Made by a program: the position numbers and the translations under genes. 64,000 nt of DNA, from contig NZ_CP014944.1 of NCBI RefSeq assembly GCF_001767295.1, positions 1,612,001-1,676,000 on the forward strand, written 5' to 3'. The DNA is from Colwellia sp. PAMC 20917. GTDB taxonomy: Bacteria > Pseudomonadota > Gammaproteobacteria > Enterobacterales > Alteromonadaceae. The notes below the pieces were generated by a model. The model was given only the letters and a program-made list of their open reading frames with translations. It made no database searches and was not told where the DNA came from. Positions 46,042-55,990 of this stretch are shown here, one piece after another (position 1 is the stretch's first letter; every line of letters starts with the position of its first letter).

Positions 46042-46743
46042 ATGCCAATTCAAACACCTGCTAAACGCCCGAATACCTTTTTAGAACTCCTTTATAATAT
46101 TGCTATTCCATCGATTATTTTAATGAAACTTTCGACAGATGAGTATTTAGGCACTGTACCGGCCTTAATTTTCGCCTTATTGTTTCCACTCGGTTATGGC
46201 TTGTATGATTTCATTAAAAACAAGTCGATGAATTTTATTTCCTTATTAGGATTTTTCAGTACCTTGTTAACGGGTGGCATAGGCTTATTTGAACTGGACG
46301 TTGAATGGCTCGCTATTAAAGAAGCTGCCATTCCATCTGTTATCGGCATAGTTGTGCTGATATCTGGTTTTTGGGGAAAACCCTTAATTGCTAAAATATT
46401 GTTAAATCCACTATTATTTAATTTAGATTTAATCTATCAAACGCTAGCAAGCAAAAACAAAACGGATCAGTTTAAAGCAAGAATTCAGTGGGCAAATCAT
46501 CTTTTAGCTTCAACCTTTGTTTTTTCTGCCACGATGAATTACCTATTAGCTAAATGGATTGTTATTAGCCCCGCTGGCACAGTAGAGTTTAATGAGCAAC
46601 TTGGCGAAATGACACTGTTAAGTTATCCCGTGATTGCGGTACCTTCAATGGTAATGCTAATTGCAATTATGTTCTATGTGGTAAAAAGTACCATGAAATT
46701 AACAGATTTAACCTTAGAAAAAATATTAAACGGTGACAAATAA
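46042..46743 (+). CDS. VC0807-like integral membrane protein
   Basis: A 233-residue inner-membrane protein with about six hydrophobic helices. The start (NTFLELLYNIAIPSIILMKL), the loop YGLYDFIKNKSMNFISLLG and FNLDLIYQTLASKNKTDQFK fit the VC0807-like family, which is loosely related to septation protein A. The role is unknown. The ATG has only a weak ribosome site. It stands alone between the nitrate genes and an aminopeptidase remnant on the other strand. Confidence 0.78.
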   Translation: MPIQTPAKRPNTFLELLYNIAIPSIILMKLSTDEYLGTVPALIFALLFPLGYGLYDFIKNKSMNFISLLGFFSTLLTGGIGLFELDVEWLAIKEAAIPSVIGIVVLISGFWGKPLIAKILLNPLLFNLDLIYQTLASKNKTDQFKARIQWANHLLASTFVFSATMNYLLAKWIVISPAGTVEFNEQLGEMTLLSYPVIAVPSMVMLIAIMFYVVKSTMKLTDLTLEKILNGDK

Positions 46744-46863
46744 CCTCCTAACTACCGATTAATTACCAATTAATGATAGACGGATGTAAGTGGCTAACCC
46801 TCGACCTACTCCGTCTATTTTCAATAAAGCCAATTTTTGTATTGCTCAGTTAATAACCCTGTA

Positions 46864-47154
46864 CTATTTTTCTTTAGTCATTAACCATTCAGACAATAAC
46901 CTCACCCCAAAACCTGTACCGCCGGTGGGTACTTTATCCTTTGCTTTACTGCTAAGGGCATTACCGGCAATATCAAGATGAGCCCATCGAACATCGCCAA
47001 CAAAGTGCTGAAGAAAACTAGCTGCTGTGGTTGCACCTAGCCCACCTGAACCGGTATTCTTTAAATCTACAAAAGTTATTGTTTCTACCAATACCCTTGT
47101 ACTAGCAAGCATAGCGCCTAAAACAGCTGAAATGGTGGTACGTTTTAACAACAT
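46864..47154 (-). pseudogene. M17 leucyl aminopeptidase with large internal deletion
   Basis: The 96-codon frame ends with an unmistakable M17 aminopeptidase C-terminus: DLKNTGSGGLGATTAASFLQ, then WAHLDIAGNA and TGFGVRLLSEWLM. Compare the E. coli PepA C-terminal region, where WAHLDIAGTA is identical in all but one residue. The start is different: an AGAGG ribosome site, then a signal-peptide-like MLLKRTTISAVLGAMLAS. This looks like an exported aminopeptidase that lost about 400 internal codons, leaving start and end in one frame. All metal-binding residues of the family lie in the missing part, so any product is inactive as a peptidase. An alternative is a chance start upstream of a pure C-terminal remnant. 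Confidence 0.8.
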
Positions 47155-47432
47155 AAAAACCTCTATTTAATGGCAAATAAGAATAATATTAAGATATACG
47201 ACAATGAAGTCATATTAGCTTAATGACCACTTTAATAAATATACCCTTATAAAACGTTACCTTATCGCGACAAGCCAATTATTATTAAAGATTAATATCA
47301 TTGATTTTTATCTGGAATTTAATAAAAAACATTATCAATGTATGTCATTTTTAAAATGGTGTTAATTACCTATATTTAGGGAGGCATAACCGTTTATACT
47401 TTCTTGTTATTAATAGTTGACTTGGATTTAAC

Positions 47433-48452
47433 ATGATTGATTTTCGCTCTGACACCGTAACAAGACCCTCCTTGAAAATGCGTAATGCAATGTCACAGGC
47501 TGAGGTCGGTGATGATGTTTATGGTGACGACCCAACCGTAAACGAATTAGAGCAATGGTCTGCCAAACGTCATGGCTTTGATGCTGCACTCTTTTGTAGC
47601 TCAGGGACCCAAGCAAATCTACTCGCCTTAATGGCACACTGTCAGCGAGGCGACGAGTATTTGTGTGGCCAACAAGCCCACAACTACAAATTTGAAGGTG
47701 GTGGCGCTGCAGTACTAGGTTCCATTCAACCACAACCGATAGAAAATGAGAAAGATGGCACCCTTTGCTTAATTAAGCTTGCCCAAGCGATTAAACCCGA
47801 TGATTCACATTTTGCTCACACAAAACTGGTTAGCATTGAAAATACCATTAATGGTAAAGTACTGCCGTTACACTATTTAGCAGAACTGCGCGAGTTTGTT
47901 AATAAGCATCAATTAAGCTTGCATTTAGATGGCGCGCGCGTATACAACGCTGCGACCGCATTAGACGTAGATATCACTGAGATAGCCCAATATTTTGATA
48001 GCATGTCGATTTGTTTATCTAAAGGCTTAGGCGCACCAATTGGCTCATTATTACTAGGTTCAACGCAAATCATAAAGCAGGCAAGAAGATGGCGAAAAGT
48101 GCTGGGTGGCGGAATGCGTCAAGCCGGTATTCTCTGTGCAGGAGCTAAAATAGCGTTAACCGAAAATGTTGAAAAACTTAAAGTTGATCACGAAAATGCT
48201 TATTACTTGGCAGAGCAACTTAATGGCATCAGCGGATTTACTGTTAATGTAGAGCAAGTCACCACTAATATGGTCTTTGTAAAAGTCGACAGTTCTATCG
48301 ATATTAATGCCATGGCTAACGCGCTAAAAACAAAAAACATTATAATATCCCCCAGTGAAAACATGCGCTTGGTAACCCATTTAGATATTAGTAAAGCAGA
48401 TATTAATAGCTTTATTACCGCGGTAAAAAATCACTTAACGAGCTTAGCTTAA
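47433..48452 (+). CDS. ltaE: low-specificity L-threonine aldolase
   Basis: A 339-residue PLP enzyme of fold type I. The N-terminus IDFRSDTVTRPSLKMRNAM and VGDDVYGDDPTVNELE is diagnostic; the PLP lysine is in SICLSKGLGAPIGSLLLG, and HLDGARVYNAA supplies the cofactor-contacting Asp and Arg. It cleaves L-threonine and allo-threonine to glycine and acetaldehyde. The 280-base region upstream has no gene and an intact AT-rich promoter zone. The gene stands alone. Confidence 0.94.
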   Translation: MIDFRSDTVTRPSLKMRNAMSQAEVGDDVYGDDPTVNELEQWSAKRHGFDAALFCSSGTQANLLALMAHCQRGDEYLCGQQAHNYKFEGGGAAVLGSIQPQPIENEKDGTLCLIKLAQAIKPDDSHFAHTKLVSIENTINGKVLPLHYLAELREFVNKHQLSLHLDGARVYNAATALDVDITEIAQYFDSMSICLSKGLGAPIGSLLLGSTQIIKQARRWRKVLGGGMRQAGILCAGAKIALTENVEKLKVDHENAYYLAEQLNGISGFTVNVEQVTTNMVFVKVDSSIDINAMANALKTKNIIISPSENMRLVTHLDISKADINSFITAVKNHLTSLA

Positions 48453-48551
48453 ATTTTTAACTAAAAAGTAAATATTGTGCTATTCGTAATAGATTATTTT
48501 GATTAATTATCTATACTCGATATATCAAATAAATTATATGCGAAAAATCAA

Positions 48552-49814
48552 ATGGATAAGTCTCGTAGAAGCGTGATTAAGAAAATAGCCTTAGGCGGCG
48601 CGGCAACCATAGCCATTGCCAAAGCGCCCTATGTATTTGCGCGCAATAAGGTGACCTTACGCATTTTGGGTACGCATGTAACATTACAAGAAGAATTACG
48701 ACAAAAAGCGATGGAAGACCTAGGGATAAATTTGATATTTGAGCCTAAAGGTAGCGCTGCAGTTTTACAAAAAGCGTCAATGTTTCCTCAGTCATTTGAT
48801 CTCTATGAGCAATGGTCAAACAGTATTAATGTGCTTTGGCGCTCTGGTGCTATTCAATCGATAGACAAAAGAAGAATTACCCATTGGGATGAAATTAATA
48901 ACCTAAGTAAAACAGGAAAAATAACACAATCGGCGAAACTCGGTGACGGCGATGCACCTTATAAAATATTACACGTACAAAAAAATAATCAATTAGGTGA
49001 AAACCATACCAACGATTTAAGCTTCTTACCCTATGTGCATAATGTTGACTCTTTTGGCTACAACACTGACTTTATTAAAAAGGGCATACCTTATGAGACC
49101 GAAAGTTGGGGCTGGCTATTAGATGAAAAATACAGTGGCCGTGTCGGTATTATTAATGCGCCGACCATAGGTCTTTTTGACTTAGCTCTCGCCGCACAAG
49201 CTAAAAATCTAATGTCATTTAATAATATTGGCGCCATGACCAAGCCAGAATTAGACAAACTTTTTGGTATATTAATAGGCTTGAAACAAGCAGGTCATTT
49301 CAGTGGTTTATGGACTTCGGTGCCTGAGTCAATTCAATTTATGAAATCGGGTCGTGTGGTAATAGAAAGCATGTTTTCTCCTGCCGTAGCCTCACTAAAC
49401 GGCATGAATGTACCGGTAACTTACGCTGCACCTAAAGAGGGTTACCGCGGTTGGCACGGAGTCATGTGTTTATCTAAGGCGACAACTGGCAAGGTAAAAG
49501 ACGCAGCCTATGATTACATGAATTGGTGGCTATCCGGTTGGCCAGGTGCTTACATTGCCAGACAAGGCTATTATATTTCAAACCCTGAGCGTGCTGCTCG
49601 CCACCTTTCTCCGCAAGAGTGGGATTACTGGTATGACGGAAAACCCGCCGCGATCGACTTAAAAGGTACTGATAACAAAGTATCTGTTTATAAAGGAAAT
49701 ATTCGTCGCGGGGGCAGTTATGAAAAACGATTTAGCAATGTTGCTGTTTGGAATACCGTTATGCCAACCTATGACTATAGCCTGCAAAAGTGGTATGAAT
49801 TTATTAATGCTTAA
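48552..49814 (+). CDS. Tat-exported extracellular solute-binding protein, PotD-like
   Basis: A 420-residue periplasmic binding protein. The N-terminus SRRSVIKKIALGG is a twin-arginine signal (SRRSVIK), cleaved after a region ending YVFA. The body has the family 1/spermidine-type fold markers (LPYVHNVDSFGYNTDFIKKG, WGWLLDEKYSGRVGIIN, and AAYDYMNWWLSGWPGAYIAR). No ABC permease or ATPase gene is near it. Instead a hybrid histidine kinase gene begins 54 bases later on the same strand, so it may act as a ligand sensor for the kinase. The ligand cannot be told; polyamines are one option. Confidence 0.85.
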   Translation: MDKSRRSVIKKIALGGAATIAIAKAPYVFARNKVTLRILGTHVTLQEELRQKAMEDLGINLIFEPKGSAAVLQKASMFPQSFDLYEQWSNSINVLWRSGAIQSIDKRRITHWDEINNLSKTGKITQSAKLGDGDAPYKILHVQKNNQLGENHTNDLSFLPYVHNVDSFGYNTDFIKKGIPYETESWGWLLDEKYSGRVGIINAPTIGLFDLALAAQAKNLMSFNNIGAMTKPELDKLFGILIGLKQAGHFSGLWTSVPESIQFMKSGRVVIESMFSPAVASLNGMNVPVTYAAPKEGYRGWHGVMCLSKATTGKVKDAAYDYMNWWLSGWPGAYIARQGYYISNPERAARHLSPQEWDYWYDGKPAAIDLKGTDNKVSVYKGNIRRGGSYEKRFSNVAVWNTVMPTYDYSLQKWYEFINA

Positions 49815-49868
49815 ACAATCAAATTTTTATGCCAATATAATAAGCATTCAAACTCAAGGGTGCCAGTA

Positions 49869-52178
49869 ATGTTTCGAAGTTTAAAAACACAATTGATGCT
49901 TTCGCTCACCCTCATTATTTTACTTTTTATCGGCCAGGAGACTGTTTCGTATCAGAACCAAAAACGATTAGTAACGGGCTTAGCCTCTAATCAAGAAATA
50001 GTTGATGGAGTCGTTCAGGTTAAAGCATTAGAGAAAGATGTTTTAGATTTACAGCGCAATGTGCTTATTTATAAAGAAAATCAAGCTTCTTCAGTATTAA
50101 AACGATTAAATGACATTATGAGTTCGGTAACGGGGAAATTAGCTATAACCTCGCTCTTTATCGCAAAAAATAACATTGGCACCGATCAGCAAGTCGCGAT
50201 AGAGAGTATGCGTGATCACTTAAAAGCTTATCGAGAAAACTTTGATTCAGTTGTCTTACTCATCGATAAAAAAAGTGAATTATTTAATAAAACCATAGTA
50301 ACTCACTTAAGCCATCTAAATACCATCACCGCTGAGGCATCTAATGGTATTCATCTTAACCAATCTATTCAAACGACTCATGTAACAACCAAGAGACTTG
50401 CAGATCTGACTTCGGCCCTACAACTTTCGGCTTATCAATATTTTATACGACCTAATACTGAAAACATTACCAATTTTCAGTCTATTTTTAGCCAAGTAGA
50501 AAGTACCGCAGAGCCACTCAATATCAATGGCTTTACTTCAACATTAACCGCTTTATCTAGTGACTTTAATTTGTTGACGCAAGTAACCCGAAATTATAAT
50601 TACTTAGTCAATGTGGTTATGTCTGGCTCCGCTAACGAATTTTTATATTTAGCAAAAAATTTAAGTGAAGTTTCTTTAACCCACCTCGATTCAAGTAACG
50701 CTCAGCTGAACACCCTAGTTGACGAGTCAGTTATTCGTGGCAATATTATGTTTATTCTTGGTATTTTCCTGACCAGTCTTATTACTGTCTATATTTTGAA
50801 AAGACTTATATTTCCAATAGAAAAAGTAACTCAAGTATTTAATGCACTTGCTGAAAATAAAATAATTAATGAAAAGCTTGAACTTAACGTTAATCGCAGA
50901 GATGAGATAGGTCATCTAATGAAATCGGCGACTATATTTCAATTAAAAAACAAACAAACCAATGATTTATTACAACAGTCACAACAATTAAATCAACAGC
51001 TGGTTCTATCACAAAAAAGAGCTGAACAGGCAACTAAAGCAAAAAGCATGTTTTTAGCAAATATGAGTCACGAAATTAGAACACCAATGAATGGTGTGGT
51101 TGGTATGCTGAGTTTATTATCTAACACACCACTAAACGATGAACAAAAAGAATATATTAATCTGGTAAATTCGAGCTCTGAATCATTGTTGACCTTAATT
51201 AATAGTATTTTAGACTACTCTAAAATTGAATCAGGAAAACTAGCAATAGAAAGTATTCATTTTAATGTCACTGATATTATTAACGAAGTCGTCATAATAA
51301 TGAATGCACTTGCTGAAAAAAAATCATTAGTACTTAACATTAGGTCGATGTCACTTTCACAAAAGACCGTTATTGGCGATCCTACAAGACTTAAACAAAT
51401 ACTGATTAATCTGCTAAGTAATGCCATTAAGTTTACCGAGCAAGGCACTATTGACCTTGAAGTTGAACTGATAGAAATAAATAAAGAACAACTTAACTTC
51501 TCGTGTAAAGTCAGTGACACAGGTATAGGCCTTTCAGAAGAACAGCAGCAGAATATTTTCACTCCATTTTCTCAAGCTGATAATTCAACCACTCGAAAAT
51601 ATGGCGGTACAGGTTTAGGTTTAACGATTGTAAAACAGTTATGTGAACTTATGTCCGGAGATATAGATATAAAAAGCACCTTAAATAAAGGTAGCTGCTT
51701 TTCCTTTTATTTAGTTTATCAAAAACCAGAAAATGATATTACTGACAGTGTTGAGCCAGGCATCACAATTAACCCGGTTAACTTATCCTTTAAAAAAATA
51801 CTTTTGGTGGAAGACAATAGAATAAATCAAATTGTTGCTACTAAAATTCTAACCAAATTAACGTTAAGCGCCGACATAGCCGTAAATGGTATTAACGCGC
51901 TAGAAAAACTAAACTCGTCTAGTTACGATTTAATTTTGATGGACTGTCAGATGCCTGAAATGGACGGCTATCAAACAACTAAAGCTATCCGAGCCGGTAA
52001 GGCAGGGAAAGAGCATCAAGATATTGCGATTATCGCTATGACTGCCAATGCGATGAAAGGAGATAAAGAAAGGTGTTTAAGTGCCGGTATGAACGACTAC
52101 CTGGCTAAACCCATTGATATCAATAAACTCCACCAAAAACTTACGTTTTGGATGAATAAAAATAATAAAACATCATAA
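49869..52178 (+). CDS. hybrid sensor histidine kinase with HAMP and receiver domain
   Basis: About 769 residues. A first membrane helix (MLSLTLIILLFIGQETV), a helical periplasmic domain of about 260 residues, a second helix (IMFILGIFLTSLITVYILK) and a HAMP linker come first. The HisKA domain has the phospho-His in NMSHEIRTPMNGVVGML; the ATPase domain has LINLLSNAIKFTEQG, DTGIGLSEEQ and GGTGLGLTIVKQL. The C-terminal receiver has the acidic VEDN and the Asp in LILMDCQMPEMDGYQ. There is no Hpt domain, so it needs an outside phosphotransfer protein. I chose ATG 49869, since AAGGG is 8 bases upstream; a GTG at 49860 overlaps that site. The periplasmic domain probably meets the binding protein encoded just before it. 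Confidence 0.92.
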   Translation: MFRSLKTQLMLSLTLIILLFIGQETVSYQNQKRLVTGLASNQEIVDGVVQVKALEKDVLDLQRNVLIYKENQASSVLKRLNDIMSSVTGKLAITSLFIAKNNIGTDQQVAIESMRDHLKAYRENFDSVVLLIDKKSELFNKTIVTHLSHLNTITAEASNGIHLNQSIQTTHVTTKRLADLTSALQLSAYQYFIRPNTENITNFQSIFSQVESTAEPLNINGFTSTLTALSSDFNLLTQVTRNYNYLVNVVMSGSANEFLYLAKNLSEVSLTHLDSSNAQLNTLVDESVIRGNIMFILGIFLTSLITVYILKRLIFPIEKVTQVFNALAENKIINEKLELNVNRRDEIGHLMKSATIFQLKNKQTNDLLQQSQQLNQQLVLSQKRAEQATKAKSMFLANMSHEIRTPMNGVVGMLSLLSNTPLNDEQKEYINLVNSSSESLLTLINSILDYSKIESGKLAIESIHFNVTDIINEVVIIMNALAEKKSLVLNIRSMSLSQKTVIGDPTRLKQILINLLSNAIKFTEQGTIDLEVELIEINKEQLNFSCKVSDTGIGLSEEQQQNIFTPFSQADNSTTRKYGGTGLGLTIVKQLCELMSGDIDIKSTLNKGSCFSFYLVYQKPENDITDSVEPGITINPVNLSFKKILLVEDNRINQIVATKILTKLTLSADIAVNGINALEKLNSSSYDLILMDCQMPEMDGYQTTKAIRAGKAGKEHQDIAIIAMTANAMKGDKERCLSAGMNDYLAKPIDINKLHQKLTFWMNKNNKTS

Positions 52179-52187
52179 AAATAGGGT

Positions 52188-52228
52188 TTTTAGTATTAAT
52201 GATGTGATAAAAATCATCAATACTAAAA
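52188..52228 (+). terminator. hairpin after the hybrid kinase gene
   Basis: TTTTAGTATTAATGAT and ATCATCAATACTAAAA pair at 15 of 16 positions, 9 bases after the stop. The following T content is low, so efficiency is doubtful. Confidence 0.45.
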
Positions 52229-52292
52229 GTTAAATCGGCGTGTGACTAGGACGACAAGGCCTAAAGCAAAATACCCCATGTTGACGGTTCAG

Positions 52293-52391
52293 TTACCCCG
52301 TGGCTATTGGCTTAGTACCGGCAAAGGATATTTCAATGCGGGTAATATCACTAAGGCCATTAAAACCAATAAATTGTAAAAAATAATTTTT
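52293..52391 (-). pseudogene. possible C-terminal gene remnant
   Basis: A leftward frame of 32 codons reads YFLQFIGFNGLSDITRIEIS then FAGTKPIATG and a stop. The pattern is like the end of a secreted beta-rich protein, but there is no start and a stop lies just upstream. It may be chance. The rest of the 52229-52657 gap holds no gene that I can see, only the promoter zone of the glutaminase gene. Confidence 0.22.
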
Positions 52392-52657
52392 CTATTATTT
52401 TCACACCACTTATTTATCTTTAAATTTACGTTGCATTATGAAATTTTTTGCAAATTGCACAGATGAATAATCTTGTGCCCATAATCAATGATTATTGATA
52501 TTTTATAAACTCAAGAAAAAGCTAAAGTGCATGATTAGCTCATTAATTGCTGAGTACTTATTTAAGATCAAAGCGTTAAATAAGTCTCTTTAAAGCAACA
52601 TCTCGCATTTATTTTGTGCATAATAGCGCCTCTGCACTTTTAACATCGAGCCATTAT

Positions 52658-53590
52658 ATGAAAAACAACATAGTTGACTTACAAGGTAAGCTAAACGCAT
52701 TACTGCTTTCTTACCGTGATAGCTTTGTCGAGGGTGCTGTAGCCGATTATATTCCTGCTCTTGCTAGTGTAAAAGCCGACTTTGCCGGCATAGCAGTCGC
52801 GACCATTGACGGAAAAACAGTTGGCGCTGGTGATTATCAGCACGCTTTTTCTATTCAAAGTATTTCAAAAATATTTGGTTTAGTAATGGCGATGAATCGA
52901 CTAGGTGATTCTTTGTGGCAACGCGTAAGAATGGAGCCCTCAGGTCAACCTTTCAATTCTATTATTCAGTTGGAGTGGGAAAAAGGTATCCCCAGAAATC
53001 CGGTAATAAATGCGGGTGCTTTATTAGTGGCTGACGTATTAACCAGTCATTACTCAGCAAGTAAGTTGGCTTTTTTAGGCTTTGTTAGGAAGCTAGCAAA
53101 CAATGAAGACATTCGCGTTGACCTTGAAGTTTATCAATCTGAATTCACCCATGGTAATCGTAATGCCGCCCTAGCCTACTTAATGAAAAGCTTTGGTAAT
53201 ATTGAAGCCGAAATTCCAGATGTACTCAGCCATTATTTTACTCAGTGTTCAATTAGCATGAGTTGCGAGCAGCTCGCGCAAAGTTTACTATTTTTAGCCA
53301 ACAAAGGTGTCGACCCATTAACGAAACGGGTTATTTGTAGCCCAAAAGATGCACATCGCGTTAATGCAATATTATCAACCAGTGGTATGTATGATCAATC
53401 TGGTGAGTTCGCTTTTTCTGTCGGTTTACCAGCTAAAAGTGGTGTGGGTGGTGGTTTAATTGCTATCGTGCCAAATTATGGCGTGATCTGTACATGGAGC
53501 CCACCGTTAAACAGTTTTGGTAATTCTGTTGTTGGTATGAAGTTAGTGGAAGGTATTGCAGAAGAATTAGGCTTGTCTATTTACCATTAA
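52658..53590 (+). CDS. glsA: glutaminase A
   Basis: A 310-residue member of the serine-dependent beta-lactamase-like glutaminases. Family motifs are VADYIPALASV, the catalytic SxxK in FSIQSISKIF, SGQPFNSIIQLEWEKGIPRN with PVINAGALLVAD, and the closing SGVGGGLIAIVPNYG. It hydrolyses glutamine to glutamate and ammonia. I chose ATG 52658, since the family starts there; a GTG at 52616 would add 14 unmatched residues. It converges on astB, whose pathway also yields glutamate and ammonia. Confidence 0.95.
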   Translation: MKNNIVDLQGKLNALLLSYRDSFVEGAVADYIPALASVKADFAGIAVATIDGKTVGAGDYQHAFSIQSISKIFGLVMAMNRLGDSLWQRVRMEPSGQPFNSIIQLEWEKGIPRNPVINAGALLVADVLTSHYSASKLAFLGFVRKLANNEDIRVDLEVYQSEFTHGNRNAALAYLMKSFGNIEAEIPDVLSHYFTQCSISMSCEQLAQSLLFLANKGVDPLTKRVICSPKDAHRVNAILSTSGMYDQSGEFAFSVGLPAKSGVGGGLIAIVPNYGVICTWSPPLNSFGNSVVGMKLVEGIAEELGLSIYH

Positions 53591-53636
53591 TCGCTGGCAT
53601 CAGCTATTTGTGTCTTAAATACCTAGGTTAACTAAA

Positions 53637-53667
53637 AGCAGCACGTTTCTGGTTAAAAACGGCTGCT
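53637..53667. terminator. possible shared hairpin between glsA and astB
   Basis: AGCAGCACGTTT and AAAAACGGCTGCT can pair imperfectly between the two convergent genes. No good T-run follows on either strand. Confidence 0.3.
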
Positions 53668-53695
53668 CAAAGTCACTTATTGTGCAAGTATATAA

Positions 53696-55033
53696 TTATT
53701 GTTGAAAACGATAAACAGCTCCTAAAGATAAGATTTGTGAAAGTTCATCTAATGCCGTGCGTGACTCAATAATTAATTGTGGGTCTCGTAAATCATCTAT
53801 GACTAATTTGTCGCGATAATGACGATTAACCCAAGTCACTAATCGGTTATATAATGCTGGTGTTAGCAAGCAGTCAGGATTAACCCCAAGTAACTCTTGC
53901 TCGGTGAGCGCAACTCTTAGCCGTAAACATGCCGGACCACCACCATTTTTCATACTTTCATTGACATCAAAAAACTCAACATGATTTATTGGGTTATCAC
54001 CGGCAATTAATGTTTGTAGGTAATCATTAACCTGACTATTTTCTCGACAATGCATCGGGGCAATAATAGCCATAGAATTATCAGCTAATGTGACAATTTG
54101 AGTATTAAATAAATAGGTATTAACCGCTGCTTCAATCGACACTTGCTCGGTTGAAACTTCAAGAAAGTGCAGCTTTTCGCCGTTATACTTTTGAGTAACT
54201 TCGGCCTTGAATTCTGCCGTATTTAAGTATGCTTGTTCGTGGTAAAGAAAAACATTCTGGTTACCGACCGCAATCACGTCATTATGAAAAACACCTTGGT
54301 CGATAATATCGGGGTTTTGTTGAACAAAAACAGCTTTATCTTCAGAAAGGCCATGTAATCTTGCGATCGCCTGACTCGCCTCCAACGTTTGACGAGCAGG
54401 GAACTTAACGGGTGCTGGTTTATTTCGATTAAAAGCATAGCGACCATAAGTAAAGATCTCTACACCAGCATCTCCATAGCCTTCACATAATCGCGTATGG
54501 TTAGCAGCTCCTTCGTCACCGAAGTGTTCATTATCATTAAGGTGCTGATGATGCTGAAAATGCTTATCATCGTTGAACATAGCTTTAAGGATTTTACTGG
54601 TCGTTTCAGGTTCGAGTGAACGATGAAACTTATTCGCTAAATTAGCTGAGGTAAAATGTACCTTTTTATCAATCGTATCAGCTGATGGTGAAACGGTTGC
54701 TGCATTGGCTGTCCACATCGTTGATGCAGAACAACAAGCGGCGAGTAGTGTTGGCGAAGCTTTATAAGCTGCTGACAATATTTGCGCATCGCTGCCGTGA
54801 AAGCCCAATCTTTTAAGCGTATAGAGGTCAGGACGTTCTTGAGGGGCAAATACGCCTTGTTTTAATCCCATATCATGCAACGCTTTCATTTTTGACAAAC
54901 CTTGCAAGGCTGCTTCTTTAGGATTTGAGCTGTTATTGGTATTTGATAATGAGGCAACATTCCCCTCAGATAGACCCGCATAATTATGGGTTGGGCCCAC
55001 TAAACCATCAAAATTCACTTCAAAACTTTTCAT
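53696..55033 (-). CDS. astB: N-succinylarginine dihydrolase
   Basis: A 445-residue member of the AstB family. Diagnostic segments are [20 protein letters not shown] at the start, [19 protein letters not shown]-like sequence with the nucleophile region, [13 protein letters not shown], and [20 protein letters not shown] with the catalytic Cys. It is the second enzyme of the arginine succinyltransferase pathway and converts N-succinylarginine to succinylornithine, ammonia and CO2. The other ast genes are not in this window, so the pathway is split here. GAGGT precedes the ATG. Confidence 0.96.
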   Translation of the reverse strand: MKSFEVNFDGLVGPTHNYAGLSEGNVASLSNTNNSSNPKEAALQGLSKMKALHDMGLKQGVFAPQERPDLYTLKRLGFHGSDAQILSAAYKASPTLLAACCSASTMWTANAATVSPSADTIDKKVHFTSANLANKFHRSLEPETTSKILKAMFNDDKHFQHHQHLNDNEHFGDEGAANHTRLCEGYGDAGVEIFTYGRYAFNRNKPAPVKFPARQTLEASQAIARLHGLSEDKAVFVQQNPDIIDQGVFHNDVIAVGNQNVFLYHEQAYLNTAEFKAEVTQKYNGEKLHFLEVSTEQVSIEAAVNTYLFNTQIVTLADNSMAIIAPMHCRENSQVNDYLQTLIAGDNPINHVEFFDVNESMKNGGGPACLRLRVALTEQELLGVNPDCLLTPALYNRLVTWVNRHYRDKLVIDDLRDPQLIIESRTALDELSQILSLGAVYRFQQ

Positions 55034-55100
55034 TATTACCTCAACCTTTTAATTTTTTTTAATTTTTTTTAACAACATAGTAAAATACGCACCAATCAAA

Positions 55101-55117
55101 ATATTGATCATCAATAT
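55101..55117. promoter_or_regulatory. 17-base palindrome upstream of astB
   Basis: ATATTGATCATCAATAT is a perfect palindrome around a central C, 68 bases before the astB start. It is a possible operator; it does not match the ArgR box or the FNR spacing. Confidence 0.3.
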
Positions 55118-55269
55118 ATAAAAATTTTATATTAACGTTTAATTTATCAATAGTCATAGCGCCATTAACTGAACATAACCTGCAACGATATATAATGTAA
55201 ATAAAGCGTGTACGTTATAAATATCATAAAGGCTGTAAGCCGGAAAACACTTATTAATTGTATAAAAAT

Positions 55270-55438
55270 TGATAGATGAAAAAAGTTAACCTATCAGGTG
55301 AATTTATCTCGTTTGCTGTGACTGATGAATAAATTTAAGATGCATTTGTATTTTGAATCTTCCCCGATTCTTTAATAGTACTGCTTATATTGTTAAATTG
55401 TTTCATTTTAAGGACATCATTTGATGTCCTTTTTTTTT
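55270..55438 (+). ncRNA. candidate small RNA, copy A
   Basis: This stretch ends in a strong terminator (AGGACATCA and TGATGTCCT then eight T, 55410-55438) with no reading frame before it. It is paralogous to copy B at 55640-55819: a 21-base block is identical (55300-55320 and 55671-55691), followed by similar sequence (GATGCATTTGT against GATGCAGTTGT, GATTCTTTAA shared) and the same terminator. A third, decayed copy without terminator lies between, from about 55480. Terminator plus conserved body suggests an sRNA family, but no promoter was identified with confidence. The 930-base gap 55034-55963 holds no protein gene I can support. Confidence 0.4.
55410..55438 (+). terminator. intrinsic terminator of copy A
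   Basis: AGGACATCA and TGATGTCCT form a 9-base stem followed by eight T. No protein gene precedes it on this strand. Confidence 0.8.
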
Positions 55439-55639
55439 AGCTAGGCGATTAAATAAGCTGACTTTTATAAAATGGATCTTACTTACTGTGCCTAGCGAAT
55501 AAATTTCTAACGAATGAGCATTATTGATCTCAATTATACTGAATACTGACACTTGCTAATAATTTTACAACGCCCTTGATTACACTATGTTGATGGGTAA
55601 AAAATACCTTTTTAATAGCATGATTTCTTCCCATTTAAT

Positions 55640-55819
55640 TTTATAGGTGAAAAATATTGATCCATCGAATGAATTTATCTCGTTTGCTGTGCCTAATAAA
55701 TCAATTTACGATGCAGTTGTTTGTTGAGTCGCTCTAATAATAATTTATAGATTCTTTAAAAACACCTGTTTGTATTGCTAAACTGCTACATTTAAGGACA
55801 TCATTGATGTCCTTTTTTT
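55640..55819 (+). ncRNA. candidate small RNA, copy B
   Basis: The second copy of the element described for 55270-55438, with the identical 21-base core at 55671-55691 and a matching terminator at 55794-55819. The distance from core to terminator is 124 bases, against 111 in copy A. It lies about 170 bases before the LysR-type gene. Confidence 0.4.
55794..55819 (+). terminator. intrinsic terminator of copy B
   Basis: AGGACATCA and TGATGTCCT with a one-base centre, followed by seven T. Same stem as copy A. Confidence 0.8.
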
Positions 55820-55990
55820 CTGCTTATAATTCTATAAACAGATTGTTCTTATAGTGCAAATGAACCAACATGGTGCAAACCGAAAAAAACGGCAGCTTTA
55901 TAAAAAAAGTATTAACAATAATATCAACTAGTTACACTTCGGTATAACTATTGCTATTACTATTTGTCTTCATCAATTTATTTTACTCAC

